This document shows positions 55,201 to 62,187 of a stretch of 64,000 bases of DNA, in pieces (position 1 is the first letter of the stretch; each line of letters begins with the position of its first letter). This DNA is from Desulfocurvibacter africanus subsp. africanus DSM 2603 (GTDB lineage: Bacteria > Desulfobacterota > Desulfovibrionia > Desulfovibrionales > Desulfovibrionaceae). Under the pieces are notes generated by a model that saw nothing but the letters and a program-made list of their open reading frames with translations, was not told where the DNA came from and searched no databases. The position numbers and the translations under genes were made by a program. Where the stretch lies: assembly GCF_000422545.1 (NCBI RefSeq), contig NZ_AULZ01000008.1, positions 143,654-207,653 of the forward strand, written 5' to 3'.

Positions 55201-55212
55201 TGGGTTTGCTAA
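52201..55212 (+). CDS. putA: Bifunctional proline dehydrogenase/glutamate-semialdehyde dehydrogenase
   Basis: Oxidises proline to glutamate in two steps with channelled intermediate. The protein of 1003 residues has a helical N-terminal part (1-100), an FAD-dependent proline dehydrogenase barrel (about 150-460; IRLVKGAYWDFE, YEFQVLYGMAE) and an aldehyde dehydrogenase domain (about 500-990; APWNFPLAISVG, FTGSMEVG, and the catalytic Cys793 in QGQKCSACSR). There is no N-terminal ribbon-helix-helix, so it is a non-DNA-binding, short type and control falls to the upstream Lrp gene. A family-B repeat and a terminator follow. Confidence 0.95.
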   Translation: MNPEIENKIVARGQEFFKSIAGEAPSIFSKGHWTGKVMDWAMKNEDFKVQLFRFVDVLPYLNTGESLQRHIEEYFAGNDCEIPAVLKWGAEKSGLFGGLAAKVMGKAIRGNIEGMAKQFIIGENSKEAMKSLRKLRKDGFAFVVDFLGEATVSEIEAQAYHDGYMEILDAMAAEQHKWDCLGKSSNGQDWGHAPKVNVAVKLSAFYSQAKPQDIPGSVAGMLTRIVPIYRKIKAMGGFMCIDMEQLKYKEMTIELFKQLRTMDEFKDYPHLGIVLQSYLRDTENDLDGLLSWARANSLPISIRLVKGAYWDFETVMAKQCGWDVPVWTQKPESDICYERCARKILENHDICHFACASHNIRTFSYVMETARELNVPDSRYEFQVLYGMAEPVRKGLKNVAGRVRLYCPYGDLLPGMAYLVRRLLENTANESFLRQSFAEGKELERLLENPALTLKREQECSPVTHPAKRPSYGNLPPFKNHQLIDFTIPEVRAAFPKAIAEARKSKGKTYPLYINGKDVATQDRMTSTNPADPDEVLGQVCQAGRAEIDMAIEAADKAFLSWRDMPAEKRAEYLVKAAAIARRRIYDLCAVQVLEVGKQWDQAYNDVGEAIDFLEYYAREMVRLGTPRRMGFEPGEHNHLFYQAKGVAAVIAPWNFPLAISVGMASAAIVAGNPVIYKPAGPSSIVGYGLVEIFREAGLPEGVFNFCPGRSSVMGDYLIEHPKVSLIAFTGSMEVGLRIQEKAAKVQPGQAQCKRVIAEMGGKNAIIVDDDADLDEAVLGVLYSAFGFQGQKCSACSRVIVVEPIYERFIERLAEAAKSVKIGPAEDPANYMGPVVGPAQQKDILKYIDIAKQEGEVLVMREVPQKGCYVPMTIVAGIRPEHRIAQEEIFGPVLAVMKAKDFDQAIEWANASRFALTGGVYSRSPRHLEQARREFRVGNLYLNRNCVGALVERQPFGGFKMSGVGSKAGGPDYLLQFLDPRVVTENTMRRGFTPIEDDDNWVC

Positions 55213-55230
55213 AGAGAATTGCGTAAGAAT

Positions 55231-55299
55231 TGGGGAGGGTTTTGCCCTCCCCAAACCCCGCCCACCAGGGCCGACGCGGCCCTGGACCCGCGCAGTTCG
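55231..55299 (+). repeat. Family-B paired-hairpin repeat, copy 3
   Basis: First stem GGGGAGGG/CCCTCCCC, second stem CCAGGGCC/GGCCCTGG, tail TGGACCCGCGCAGTTCG. It starts 18 bases after the putA stop and lies before a true terminator. The tail is identical to the inverted copy at 48660. Confidence 0.8.
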
Positions 55300-55342
55300 T
55301 GGGTGGAGTGCTCAAAGCGTATCTGTTAAGATGATTCAGCGT

Positions 55343-55375
55343 GAGCGGGACCGGGCAACCGGTCCCGCTCTTTTT
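55343..55375 (+). terminator. Rho-independent terminator of the putA unit
   Basis: Arms 55343-55354 and 55359-55370 are perfect (GAGCGGGACCGG/CCGGTCCCGCTC) with loop GCAA and are followed by TTTTT. It lies 130 bases after putA, beyond the family-B repeat. Confidence 0.88.
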
Positions 55376-55473
55376 GGGCCGACAGTCTCCGCGGCTGCCG
55401 CTTTTCTAATTCCCCCTCGACCTTTGCCGCGGTATCCAAGGGTAGACGCGAACCGCAAACATAAGGGGACCGC

Positions 55474-55809
55474 ATGAGCATCATTCTCTCCTGGTTGCTT
55501 CTGTCGCTGGCCATCGCCATCACCGCCTGGATACTGCCCGGGGTGCGCGTGCGCGGGGCCGGGGCGCTGCTCGCCGCCTCGGCGGTGCTCGGCATCATCA
55601 ACGCGCTCATCTGGCCGATCCTCTTCTGGATCACCATTCCCATCACCGTGCTGACCCTGGGCATCTTCGCGCTCATTCTGAACGCGCTGCTCGTCATGCT
55701 CGCGGCCAAGATAGTGCCGGGCTTCAAGGTGGACAGTTTCTGGTGGGCGATCGCTTTCAGCGTCATCCTGGCCATCATCAACGCCGTCCTGCACGCGATC
55801 ATTTATTAG
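55474..55809 (+). CDS. Four-helix membrane protein of the phage-holin-IV/DUF360-like family
   Basis: Inner-membrane protein of 111 residues with four hydrophobic segments (about 1-22, 28-48, 52-76, 86-108), matching small PF04020-type membrane proteins often annotated as phage holin family. Nothing else links it to a phage here. The ATG has AAGGGGACCGC upstream. Its function is unknown. Confidence 0.8.
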   Translation: MSIILSWLLLSLAIAITAWILPGVRVRGAGALLAASAVLGIINALIWPILFWITIPITVLTLGIFALILNALLVMLAAKIVPGFKVDSFWWAIAFSVILAIINAVLHAIIY

Positions 55810-55843
55810 CGGGCTATTGAAACCGGCCCGGCTTTTCGGCTAC

Positions 55844-55872
55844 GCAATGCTTGGGCCTTGCCCAAGCATTGC
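55844..55872. terminator. Perfect 13-bp hairpin between convergent genes
   Basis: Arms 55844-55856 and 55860-55872 are exact (GCAATGCTTGGGC/GCCCAAGCATTGC) with a three-base loop. It lies between the convergent ends of the small membrane protein and the DUF1206 gene. No T-tract follows on either strand. Confidence 0.55.
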
Positions 55873-56011
55873 TCGCGGGTGCCCATATCCGGCGGGCTGT
55901 CCTTGTCTGCACAGCCTGTTTTCTCGACAGGCTGCCAGGTTGAACCGTCAGGCGTTTGCCCACTGAAAACGCAAGCGCGGCGATTGCGTCCCGCTCAGGT
56001 TCGCGGCTGCT

Positions 56012-56806
56012 CTATTCCGGCAGTCTGATGCGCCGGTACTTGGCCTGGATGAGGCCGTACACGCCGAAGGCGAACAGGCCCAGGGCCAAGATGCCGAACA
56101 GAATGCGGCCGTAGGCCTGACCGCGCAGGAAGCCCATGGCCTCGGCCAATCCACCGGCCTGCGACGGGTCGGCCCGCCAGGCCGCGATGATAAGGAAGCC
56201 GCCGACGATGGCCATAACCACGGCCCGCGCATAGAGCCCGAGCTTGCAGATGGCGTCGGCCCACGGTAGGGACGCGTAGCCCGGATCGAGGTATTTCCTG
56301 TACTTCTCCTTGCGGGCCTTGACGGCCAGGGCTACGCCCGCGCCGACCACGGCCAGTCCCGCCAGGGCCACGAGCCATTTGCCCCAGGGCTGACGCATAA
56401 GCGTGGCCGTCCACTCGGCCCTGCCGCCACCGCCGCCACCGCCATTGCCCAAGGCCAGGCTCGCGGCGAACACGGCCAGGCCCGCGTGGGTCACGCCGCT
56501 CACAAGCAAGCCTCCGCGCACGGCCAGACCCTTGGCGTCCTTGCCGTGGCGGTCCACGTCCCATACGGCCTGCACGAAGCGCCATGCGGCGTAGCCCAGC
56601 AGACCGACTGCGATGACGCCCAGGAGCGCGTCGCCCCTGGGCGTGTCGAGAAGCGTCCGCAGCGCCCCCTTCGTGTCCGTGGTCCTGCCGCCCTGCCCTA
56701 ACGCAGCGAGCACGGCCAGCCCGCCCACGAGTAGGTAGACCACGCCGCGTGCGGCGTAACCGAGCCGCGAAGCGATCTTCAAGCCAATCCTGCCGTTCTC
56801 GTCCAT
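56012..56806 (-). CDS. DUF1206-family membrane protein
   Basis: Membrane protein of 264 residues made of three repeats of a two-helix unit, each starting with a basic/glycine stretch such as ASRLGYAARGVVYLLVGG, VRGGLLVSGVTHAGLAVFA and KLGLYARAVVMAIVGGFLI. This triple repeat defines DUF1206. A run of seven glycines lies at about 144-150. ATG at 56806 has AGGGCGAC in front. Function unknown. Confidence 0.87.
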   Translation of the reverse strand: MDENGRIGLKIASRLGYAARGVVYLLVGGLAVLAALGQGGRTTDTKGALRTLLDTPRGDALLGVIAVGLLGYAAWRFVQAVWDVDRHGKDAKGLAVRGGLLVSGVTHAGLAVFAASLALGNGGGGGGGRAEWTATLMRQPWGKWLVALAGLAVVGAGVALAVKARKEKYRKYLDPGYASLPWADAICKLGLYARAVVMAIVGGFLIIAAWRADPSQAGGLAEAMGFLRGQAYGRILFGILALGLFAFGVYGLIQAKYRRIRLPE

Positions 56807-57180
56807 GTCGCCCTACTCTCTCGGTTGCCGATCCTCGCCGCACATGACGCGAGTATCGCACCTTTCCGGACGCGAGGCCCCTACATTCTCGGGACTCAAG
56901 CCTAATCAGGAGGCGCGCATGCCCAGGTGCGCAGACGGCCTCGCGCGGACCGAACCCGGCGACCGATATGGCCGTTGCGCTATCGCGAAAATCTCTCTAA
57001 GTTCGGCCTGCCGCACGAATAGAGTCTCATGGAGCCCGCGTTCGCCTGCCACTCCAGGCCCGGAGGCTTGCGCCCTGAGCCGCAGGGTACAGCCGCCGCG
57101 GCTGTTGGCGGATGAGGGTTCGGGAGAGAGCGGCCTCCTCACCCGATAATCATTGCTCCAATCATCATGAGGATACGTTC
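56807..57180. other. Intergenic region between DUF1206 and TauE genes
   Basis: About 375 bases between divergent genes. Short frames exist on both strands but none has protein-like composition together with a ribosome binding site. I recognise no promoter or repeat. Confidence 0.4.
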
Positions 57181-57972
57181 ATGGAATGGCTCGTCTATCT
57201 GGGCGTCGGCGCGGGCGCGGGAATCCTGGCCGGCCTTTTGGGCGTGGGCGGCGGCGTGGTCATCGTGCCGGCGCTCGTTTTCGCCTTCACCGGTCTGGGC
57301 TACCCGGCCGAGCACATCATGCACCTGGCCCTGGGCACGTCCCTGGCCAGCATCATGTTCACCTCGATTTCCAGTTTCCGCGCGCACCACAAGCGCGGGG
57401 CCGTGCTCTGGAGCGTGGTCAAGGCCATCACGCCAGGCATCATAGTCGGCACCTATGCCGGGTCTTACGTGGCCTCCATGCTCTCCACCGGCTTTCTTAA
57501 GGGCTTCTTCGTGGCCTTCCTGTACTGGGTGTCCATCCAGATGCTCCTGAACATCAAGCCCAAGCCCAAGCGCGCCCTGCCCGGCACGCCAGGCATGTTC
57601 GCCGCGGGCTCGACCATCGGCGTGGTGTCCAGCCTGGTGGGCATCGGCGGCGGCTCCCTGTCCGTGCCATTCATGACCTTGTGCAATATTCCCATGCACA
57701 CGGCCGTGGGCACTTCGGCGGCCATAGGCTTCCCCATCGCCGTGGCCGGCGCCGTGGGCTATCTGGTCAACGGCCTGTCGGCCCAGGGCCTGCCGCCCAT
57801 GAGCATCGGCTACATCTCCATGCCGGCACTCATCGGCGTGGCCGGCATGAGCGTGCTCACCGCGCCCTTGGGAGCCAAGCTGGCCCATGCCCTGCCGGTG
57901 GACAAGCTCAAGAAGATCTTCGCCCTGCTGCTCCTCATCACGGCCACGCGCATGCTCGTATCGCTCCTATAG
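57181..57972 (+). CDS. TauE/SafE-family sulfite/organosulfonate exporter
   Basis: Inner-membrane protein of 263 residues with eight predicted transmembrane segments in two inverted halves. Each half carries the family glycine-rich turn: GLLGVGGGVVIVPAL near 19-33 and SLVGIGGGSLSVPFM near 147-161. Members export sulfite, sulfonates or sulfoacetate, which fits a sulfur-metabolising host; the exact substrate is not visible. ATG at 57181 has GAGGATACGTTC before it; the frame opens 23 codons earlier. Confidence 0.9.
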   Translation: MEWLVYLGVGAGAGILAGLLGVGGGVVIVPALVFAFTGLGYPAEHIMHLALGTSLASIMFTSISSFRAHHKRGAVLWSVVKAITPGIIVGTYAGSYVASMLSTGFLKGFFVAFLYWVSIQMLLNIKPKPKRALPGTPGMFAAGSTIGVVSSLVGIGGGSLSVPFMTLCNIPMHTAVGTSAAIGFPIAVAGAVGYLVNGLSAQGLPPMSIGYISMPALIGVAGMSVLTAPLGAKLAHALPVDKLKKIFALLLLITATRMLVSLL

Positions 57973-57990
57973 ACGGAGCGGCGATGCGGC

Positions 57991-58021
57991 CAGGAATGGA
58001 GCATCTTTTTGTCCATTCCTG
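57991..58021 (+). terminator. Hairpin after the TauE gene
   Basis: Arms 57991-58000 and 58012-58021 are perfect (CAGGAATGGA/TCCATTCCTG) with an 11-base loop containing TTTTT. It lies 19 bases after the stop codon but lacks a U-tract after the stem. Confidence 0.45.
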
Positions 58022-58082
58022 GCCGATCTGGCCCGATCTGGCCCGATCTCGATAAGTATGGGTTAATCCGGGTTAATCTGGG
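58021..58082 (+). repeat. Two short tandem arrays with 10-bp period
   Basis: 58021-58050 holds three 10-base units (GGCCGATCTG, GCCCGATCTG, GCCCGATCTC) and 58060-58082 holds GGGTTAATCC, GGGTTAATCT, GGG. They lie between the TauE hairpin and the start of def. The period of about one helical turn would place any bound proteins on one face of the DNA. Confidence 0.7.
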
Positions 58083-58183
58083 CCGCGTCTTTTCCGTTCC
58101 TTGACGCCGACGCGAAGATGAATACGGTGTTGGCGAACGGTTCACCCAAGCGACATCCGGAGACCGCTCCGGCACAAGGCACC

Positions 58184-58732
58184 ATGCGACGCACCATCCT
58201 AAAATATCCCGACGCCGTCCTGGCGCGGAAGTCCCTTGAGATAGGCGATATAACCGACGAGTTGCGCCAGTTGGCCAAGGACATGGCCGAGACCATGTAC
58301 ACGAACGAAGGCATCGGCCTGGCCGCGCCCCAGGTGGGCGAATGCTGCCGGCTGGTGGTCATCGACATCACCGGCCCGGACAAGCGCGAGGACCTGCGCG
58401 TGCTCGTGAATCCAAAGATTACCGCCGCCGAGGGCAAGGTAGTGTCCGAGGAAGGTTGCCTGAGCGTTTCGGGCTACCGCAGCGACGTGGCCCGCTCCGA
58501 GAAGGTCACCGTGGAGGCCACGGACCTGGACGGCAAGCCGCTGAGCATCGAGGCCGACGGCCTGCTGGCCGTGTGCCTGCAGCACGAGTTGGACCATCTG
58601 GACGGCGTGCTGTTCATCGACCGCATATCCCGACTCAAGCGCTCCCTGTACGACAAGAAGGTCAAGAAGCTGCAGCGCGAAAGGGCCAAGTCGCTCAAAG
58701 AGGCCGAGGCAGCGCAGGGAGAAGGCGCATGA
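58184..58732 (+). CDS. def: Peptide deformylase
   Basis: Metalloenzyme that removes the formyl group from nascent proteins. The 182-residue product has the three family motifs: GIGLAAPQ, EGCLS (metal-ligand Cys) and QHELDHLDG (two metal-ligand His and the catalytic Glu). The start at 58184 gives MRRTILKYPD, the usual N-terminus, with AAGGCACC upstream; the frame opens 22 codons earlier. The lysine-rich C-terminal helix is long. The stop overlaps the fmt start as ATGA. Confidence 0.96.
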   Translation: MRRTILKYPDAVLARKSLEIGDITDELRQLAKDMAETMYTNEGIGLAAPQVGECCRLVVIDITGPDKREDLRVLVNPKITAAEGKVVSEEGCLSVSGYRSDVARSEKVTVEATDLDGKPLSIEADGLLAVCLQHELDHLDGVLFIDRISRLKRSLYDKKVKKLQRERAKSLKEAEAAQGEGA

Positions 58733-59727
58733 GCCTACGCCTGGTGTTCATGGGCACGCCCGAGTTCGCGGCCACCGTGCTCGAACGCGTGCTTCGTTGG
58801 GACGGCGGCGAAGTCGTGGCCGTGTACACCCAGCCCGACCGCCCCTGCGGCCGTGGCCAGGTCTGCAAGCCCTCGCCGGTCAAGGAGCTTGCCCTTGCCC
58901 GCGATCTGCGCGTGCTGCAGCCCGTGAACTTCAAGGCCGACGCCGACGTGGACGAGCTGAAGGCGCTTGCGCCCGATGTACTCCTGGTCGCCGCCTACGG
59001 GCTCATCCTGCCCCAGCGCGTGCTGGACATCCCCATGCACGGGGCCGTCAACGTGCATGCCTCGCTGCTGCCCAAGTACCGTGGTGCCGCGCCCATCCAG
59101 CGGGTCATCCTGGCAGGCGAGCACGCCACGGGCATCACCATCATGAAGATGGAAGCCGGCCTGGACAGTGGGCCCATGCTCTTGCAGCGCGCCCTGCGCA
59201 TCGCGGACTACGACACGGCCCAGTCCATCCATGACGAGCTGGCCGCCATGGGCGGCGACATGCTCGTGGAGGCGCTGGAGCTGTTGTGCCAGGGCAAATT
59301 GACCGCCATTCCCCAGGATCACTCCAAAGCCACCTACGCGCCCAAGCTGGAAAAGAAAGAGGGCGAGATCGATTGGGACCAGCCGGCCGAGGATATCCAC
59401 AACCGCGTGCGGGCCATGCATCCCTGGCCCGGAGCGTTCTTCTCCTGGCGGCGTAACGACGAGTCCGTGCGCCTGGGCATTCAGCCCGGCCGCCTGGGCG
59501 GGCCGCTGCCGCCCGAGGCCAAGCCGGGCGAGTTCCTGGGCCTGCAGGACAGCCTGCTGGCCATCGCCTGCCGCGACCGGGCCTACCTCGTGCCGATGCT
59601 GCAGCCTCAAGGCAAACGGGCCATGCCCGCCACGGCCTTTGCCTGCGGCTATCTGGGCAACTGCCCCGACCTCGCGAGCGCATGCGCGGAGGCCGGGCAG
59701 CCGGACCAGGAAAACGCCCGGAACTGA
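58729..59727 (+). CDS. fmt: Methionyl-tRNA formyltransferase
   Basis: Transfers a formyl group from 10-formyl-tetrahydrofolate to initiator Met-tRNA. Of 332 residues, the N-terminal catalytic domain (about 1-205) has Asn108, His110 and Asp146 (NVHASLLPKYRGAAPIQ and the GLDSG segment), and the C-terminal OB-like domain binds tRNA. Starts within the def stop codon, so def and fmt are translationally coupled; both act on the same formyl cycle. The frame is open far upstream through def but that is a shadow. Confidence 0.96.
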   Translation: MSLRLVFMGTPEFAATVLERVLRWDGGEVVAVYTQPDRPCGRGQVCKPSPVKELALARDLRVLQPVNFKADADVDELKALAPDVLLVAAYGLILPQRVLDIPMHGAVNVHASLLPKYRGAAPIQRVILAGEHATGITIMKMEAGLDSGPMLLQRALRIADYDTAQSIHDELAAMGGDMLVEALELLCQGKLTAIPQDHSKATYAPKLEKKEGEIDWDQPAEDIHNRVRAMHPWPGAFFSWRRNDESVRLGIQPGRLGGPLPPEAKPGEFLGLQDSLLAIACRDRAYLVPMLQPQGKRAMPATAFACGYLGNCPDLASACAEAGQPDQENARN

Positions 59728-59832
59728 CCGGGCAACCGCACACGCCGCCCCAAGCCCCCATGTCACCCAATGCACATTGCACCGTGGCAACATTGCACGG
59801 ATTGTGCTAGGTAGTGGCATCGAGGAGTGCCC

Positions 59833-60807
59833 ATGCAGCAAAAAAAACCACTGGACCCCCTGCGCATGCCCGAAATGCCTTCCGACGATGAGATCCAGGC
59901 CCGCAAGCGCCTGTTCGTCGGCCTGATCCTGGGCGCGAGCGGTCTGGTCTGCCTGTTTTTCGTGCTCCTGTGGATCGTGCCCTTCGTGGGCCTGAACGCC
60001 ATCCATCCCTACGCGCCGTGGATCTGGGGTCTGGTCGTGAGCGCCCTGGTCTCGGTTGTCCTATGGGCCTCCCTCGGGCTCGTGCTCAACATCACCACGG
60101 GCCGCAGCTTCCCGTTTTTCAAACGCCAGCGCGGCATGACCGTGAAGCTGTTCCTCCCGCTCATGACCTTGCTGGGCCGTGCCCTGGGCATTTCCAAGGA
60201 GCGCATCCGCAACTCCTTCATCAAGGTCAACAACGAGCTGGTCCGCTCCGAGGCCAAGACCTACGCACCGCAAGAGGTGCTCCTACTCATGCCCCATTGC
60301 CTGCAGAACTCGCGCTGCGACCATCGCCTGACCTATGACATCGACAACTGCGTGCGCTGCGGCAAATGCCCCATCAAGGGATTGCTGGAGCTGCGTGACA
60401 AATACGGCGTGCACCTGGCCATCGCCACGGGCGGCACCATCGCCCGGCGCATCGTGGTCCAGAAACGTCCCAGGCTCATTGTGGCCGTGGCCTGCGAACG
60501 GGACCTGTCCAGCGGCATCCAAGACACCTTTCCACTACCCGTGTACGGAGTGCTCAACCTGCGGCCCCACGGCCCGTGCCTGGACACCCTGGTGCCTTTT
60601 CCGCAACTTGAGCAGGCCCTGCGCCGTTTCCTGGATCCCGCGCAGTTGGCCGAAATCGACGCCGCGGCCAAGTCCAAGCCGGATAAACCATCCAAGCGGT
60701 CCAGGCCTGCCAAGTCCGACAAGCCTTCCCGCCCGCTGGACGCGGACAGCGGCCAGATCGACAAGACCGACAAGACCGACGAACACACCACGCCCACCAG
60801 CGCCTAG
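59833..60807 (+). CDS. DUF116-family protein
   Basis: Protein of 324 residues with two hydrophobic segments near the N-terminus (about 28-52 and 62-85) and a cytoplasmic DUF116 domain. That domain contains a cysteine-rich part MPHCLQNSRCDHR and CVRCGKCPIKG (near 155-185), which probably binds an Fe-S cluster or metal, and a second Cys region at the C-terminus (LRPHGPCLDT). The last 50 residues are a charged Lys/Ser/Asp tail. ATG at 59833 has GAGGAG five bases upstream; a GTG two codons earlier lies within that site. Function unknown; it sits between fmt and the RsmB-like gene. Confidence 0.87.
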   Translation: MQQKKPLDPLRMPEMPSDDEIQARKRLFVGLILGASGLVCLFFVLLWIVPFVGLNAIHPYAPWIWGLVVSALVSVVLWASLGLVLNITTGRSFPFFKRQRGMTVKLFLPLMTLLGRALGISKERIRNSFIKVNNELVRSEAKTYAPQEVLLLMPHCLQNSRCDHRLTYDIDNCVRCGKCPIKGLLELRDKYGVHLAIATGGTIARRIVVQKRPRLIVAVACERDLSSGIQDTFPLPVYGVLNLRPHGPCLDTLVPFPQLEQALRRFLDPAQLAEIDAAAKSKPDKPSKRSRPAKSDKPSRPLDADSGQIDKTDKTDEHTTPTSA

Positions 60808-60813
60808 GTATTC

Positions 60814-62115
60814 ATGACAGCGGATCGCATCCCACCGGCACGACGCGCGGCCCTTGAGGCCGTGAGCAAGTCCCTGAACACGTCCACCGACGTCCAGGCC
60901 GCCCTGGACACGCAGATCACCGCGCGGCGACTTGCTCCCCGCGACATCGGCCTGGCCACGGAACTGACCTACGGCTACCTGCGCCTCAAGGGCCGCCTGG
61001 ACGCCCTGCTGGACCATTTCCTGCGCGCTCCAGGCAAGCTGCCCGCCAGGGTCCGCCTCGTTCTCGGACTGGCCGCCTATGAGTTGTCCTACCTGGATCG
61101 CGTGCCGGCCTACGCCTCCGTGAACTGGGCCGTGGACGCGGTAAAGGCCGACTTCGGCCAGGGCTTGTCCAAAATGGCCAACGGCGTGCTGCGCTCGGTC
61201 GAGCGCCTGGGGGCCGACGCCCTGAACCCGGACTTCTTTCGCCAGGGCAGCCGCGATGAAACCGGCTTCCTCTCGCGCTACTACTCCTGCCCGCGCTGGA
61301 TCGTGGAGCTGTGGCTGGGCGAGCGGGGCCGGGAGGCCGCCTTGGCGCTGCTCCAGGCTCAAATTGTGCCGCCTGCCGTGGGCCTGCGCGTGAACGCCGC
61401 AAAATCCAGCGCACAGGCCTTGCGCGACGAATTGGCCGCCAAGCCCGAATGCCTGTCGGCCAACGGCTGGACCCTGGCCTTTGCGCCCGGTTCGCGTCCC
61501 GTGGAGGACAGCGTCCTGACCCAGGGGTTGGTCTCGCGCCAGAGTGCGGCTTCGCAACTTGCCCTGGCGGCTCTGGAGCCTACCGGCTGGCCCACGCCCG
61601 TGTGGGACTGCTGCTGCGGACGCGGCGGCAAGGCCTTGTCTTTGATCGAAAAAGGCATAGCGCCCGTATGGGCCAGCGACGTGACCTTCGCGCGGCTGCG
61701 CCAGCTCCCGGTCGAGTCCCGCCGCCTGGGCCTGCCCGCTGTGTCCACCTTCCTGGCCCGTGCCGATGCTCCCGCGCCCCTGGCCGCCCAACCCGGCACG
61801 GTGCTGGTGGATGCACCCTGCTCTGGTTTGGGCGTGCTCAGCCGCCGGCCCGACAGCAAATGGAAACGCTCGCCCACCGACCTGCCCGGCCTGACCGCCC
61901 TGCAGTCCGGCATCCTGGAACATGCCCTCGCAGCCCTGCGCCCCGGCGGCAGGCTGGCCTACATCACCTGCACCGTGAACCGCGCCGAAAACGAGGAGCG
62001 AATCGAGATGCTGCTGCGCGAGCATAGCGGCGCGCGGCTCCTGCTTTCCGGCGCTTCGCCCCTGGATTGGCCGCTTGGCGAGTTCTTCTTCCACGCCCTG
62101 ATCGCCAGGAGCTGA
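60814..62115 (+). CDS. rsmB: RsmB-family rRNA (cytosine-5) methyltransferase
   Basis: SAM-dependent methyltransferase of 433 residues that methylates a cytosine of 16S rRNA. It has an N-terminal NusB-like domain (about 10-135), a linker and a Rossmann methyltransferase domain (about 165-433) with WDCCCGRGGKAL for SAM binding. The two catalytic cysteines are Cys336 in DAPCSGLG and Cys386 in ITCTVN. It is the classic def-fmt-rsmB neighbourhood, here with a DUF116 gene inserted. It starts six bases after the DUF116 stop. Confidence 0.9.
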   Translation: MTADRIPPARRAALEAVSKSLNTSTDVQAALDTQITARRLAPRDIGLATELTYGYLRLKGRLDALLDHFLRAPGKLPARVRLVLGLAAYELSYLDRVPAYASVNWAVDAVKADFGQGLSKMANGVLRSVERLGADALNPDFFRQGSRDETGFLSRYYSCPRWIVELWLGERGREAALALLQAQIVPPAVGLRVNAAKSSAQALRDELAAKPECLSANGWTLAFAPGSRPVEDSVLTQGLVSRQSAASQLALAALEPTGWPTPVWDCCCGRGGKALSLIEKGIAPVWASDVTFARLRQLPVESRRLGLPAVSTFLARADAPAPLAAQPGTVLVDAPCSGLGVLSRRPDSKWKRSPTDLPGLTALQSGILEHALAALRPGGRLAYITCTVNRAENEERIEMLLREHSGARLLLSGASPLDWPLGEFFFHALIARS

Positions 62116-62187
62116 TTTCTCCGTAACGGCTTCCGTCTCATATTATACGGAATGCTTCTTGCTGCCTCACGCTTTTAAAGCAGCTCA

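Noticed and set aside
52351..55254. Open frame of 967 codons on the minus strand opposite putA
   Set aside because: putA on the plus strand has clear domains throughout; the antisense frame is a by-product of GC-rich third positions, with His/Val/Gly-rich composition and no domain.
55474..55809. Holin-like gene as sign of a prophage
   Set aside because: No other phage gene, integrase or attachment site is nearby; the family is common in chromosomes as a small membrane protein of unknown role.
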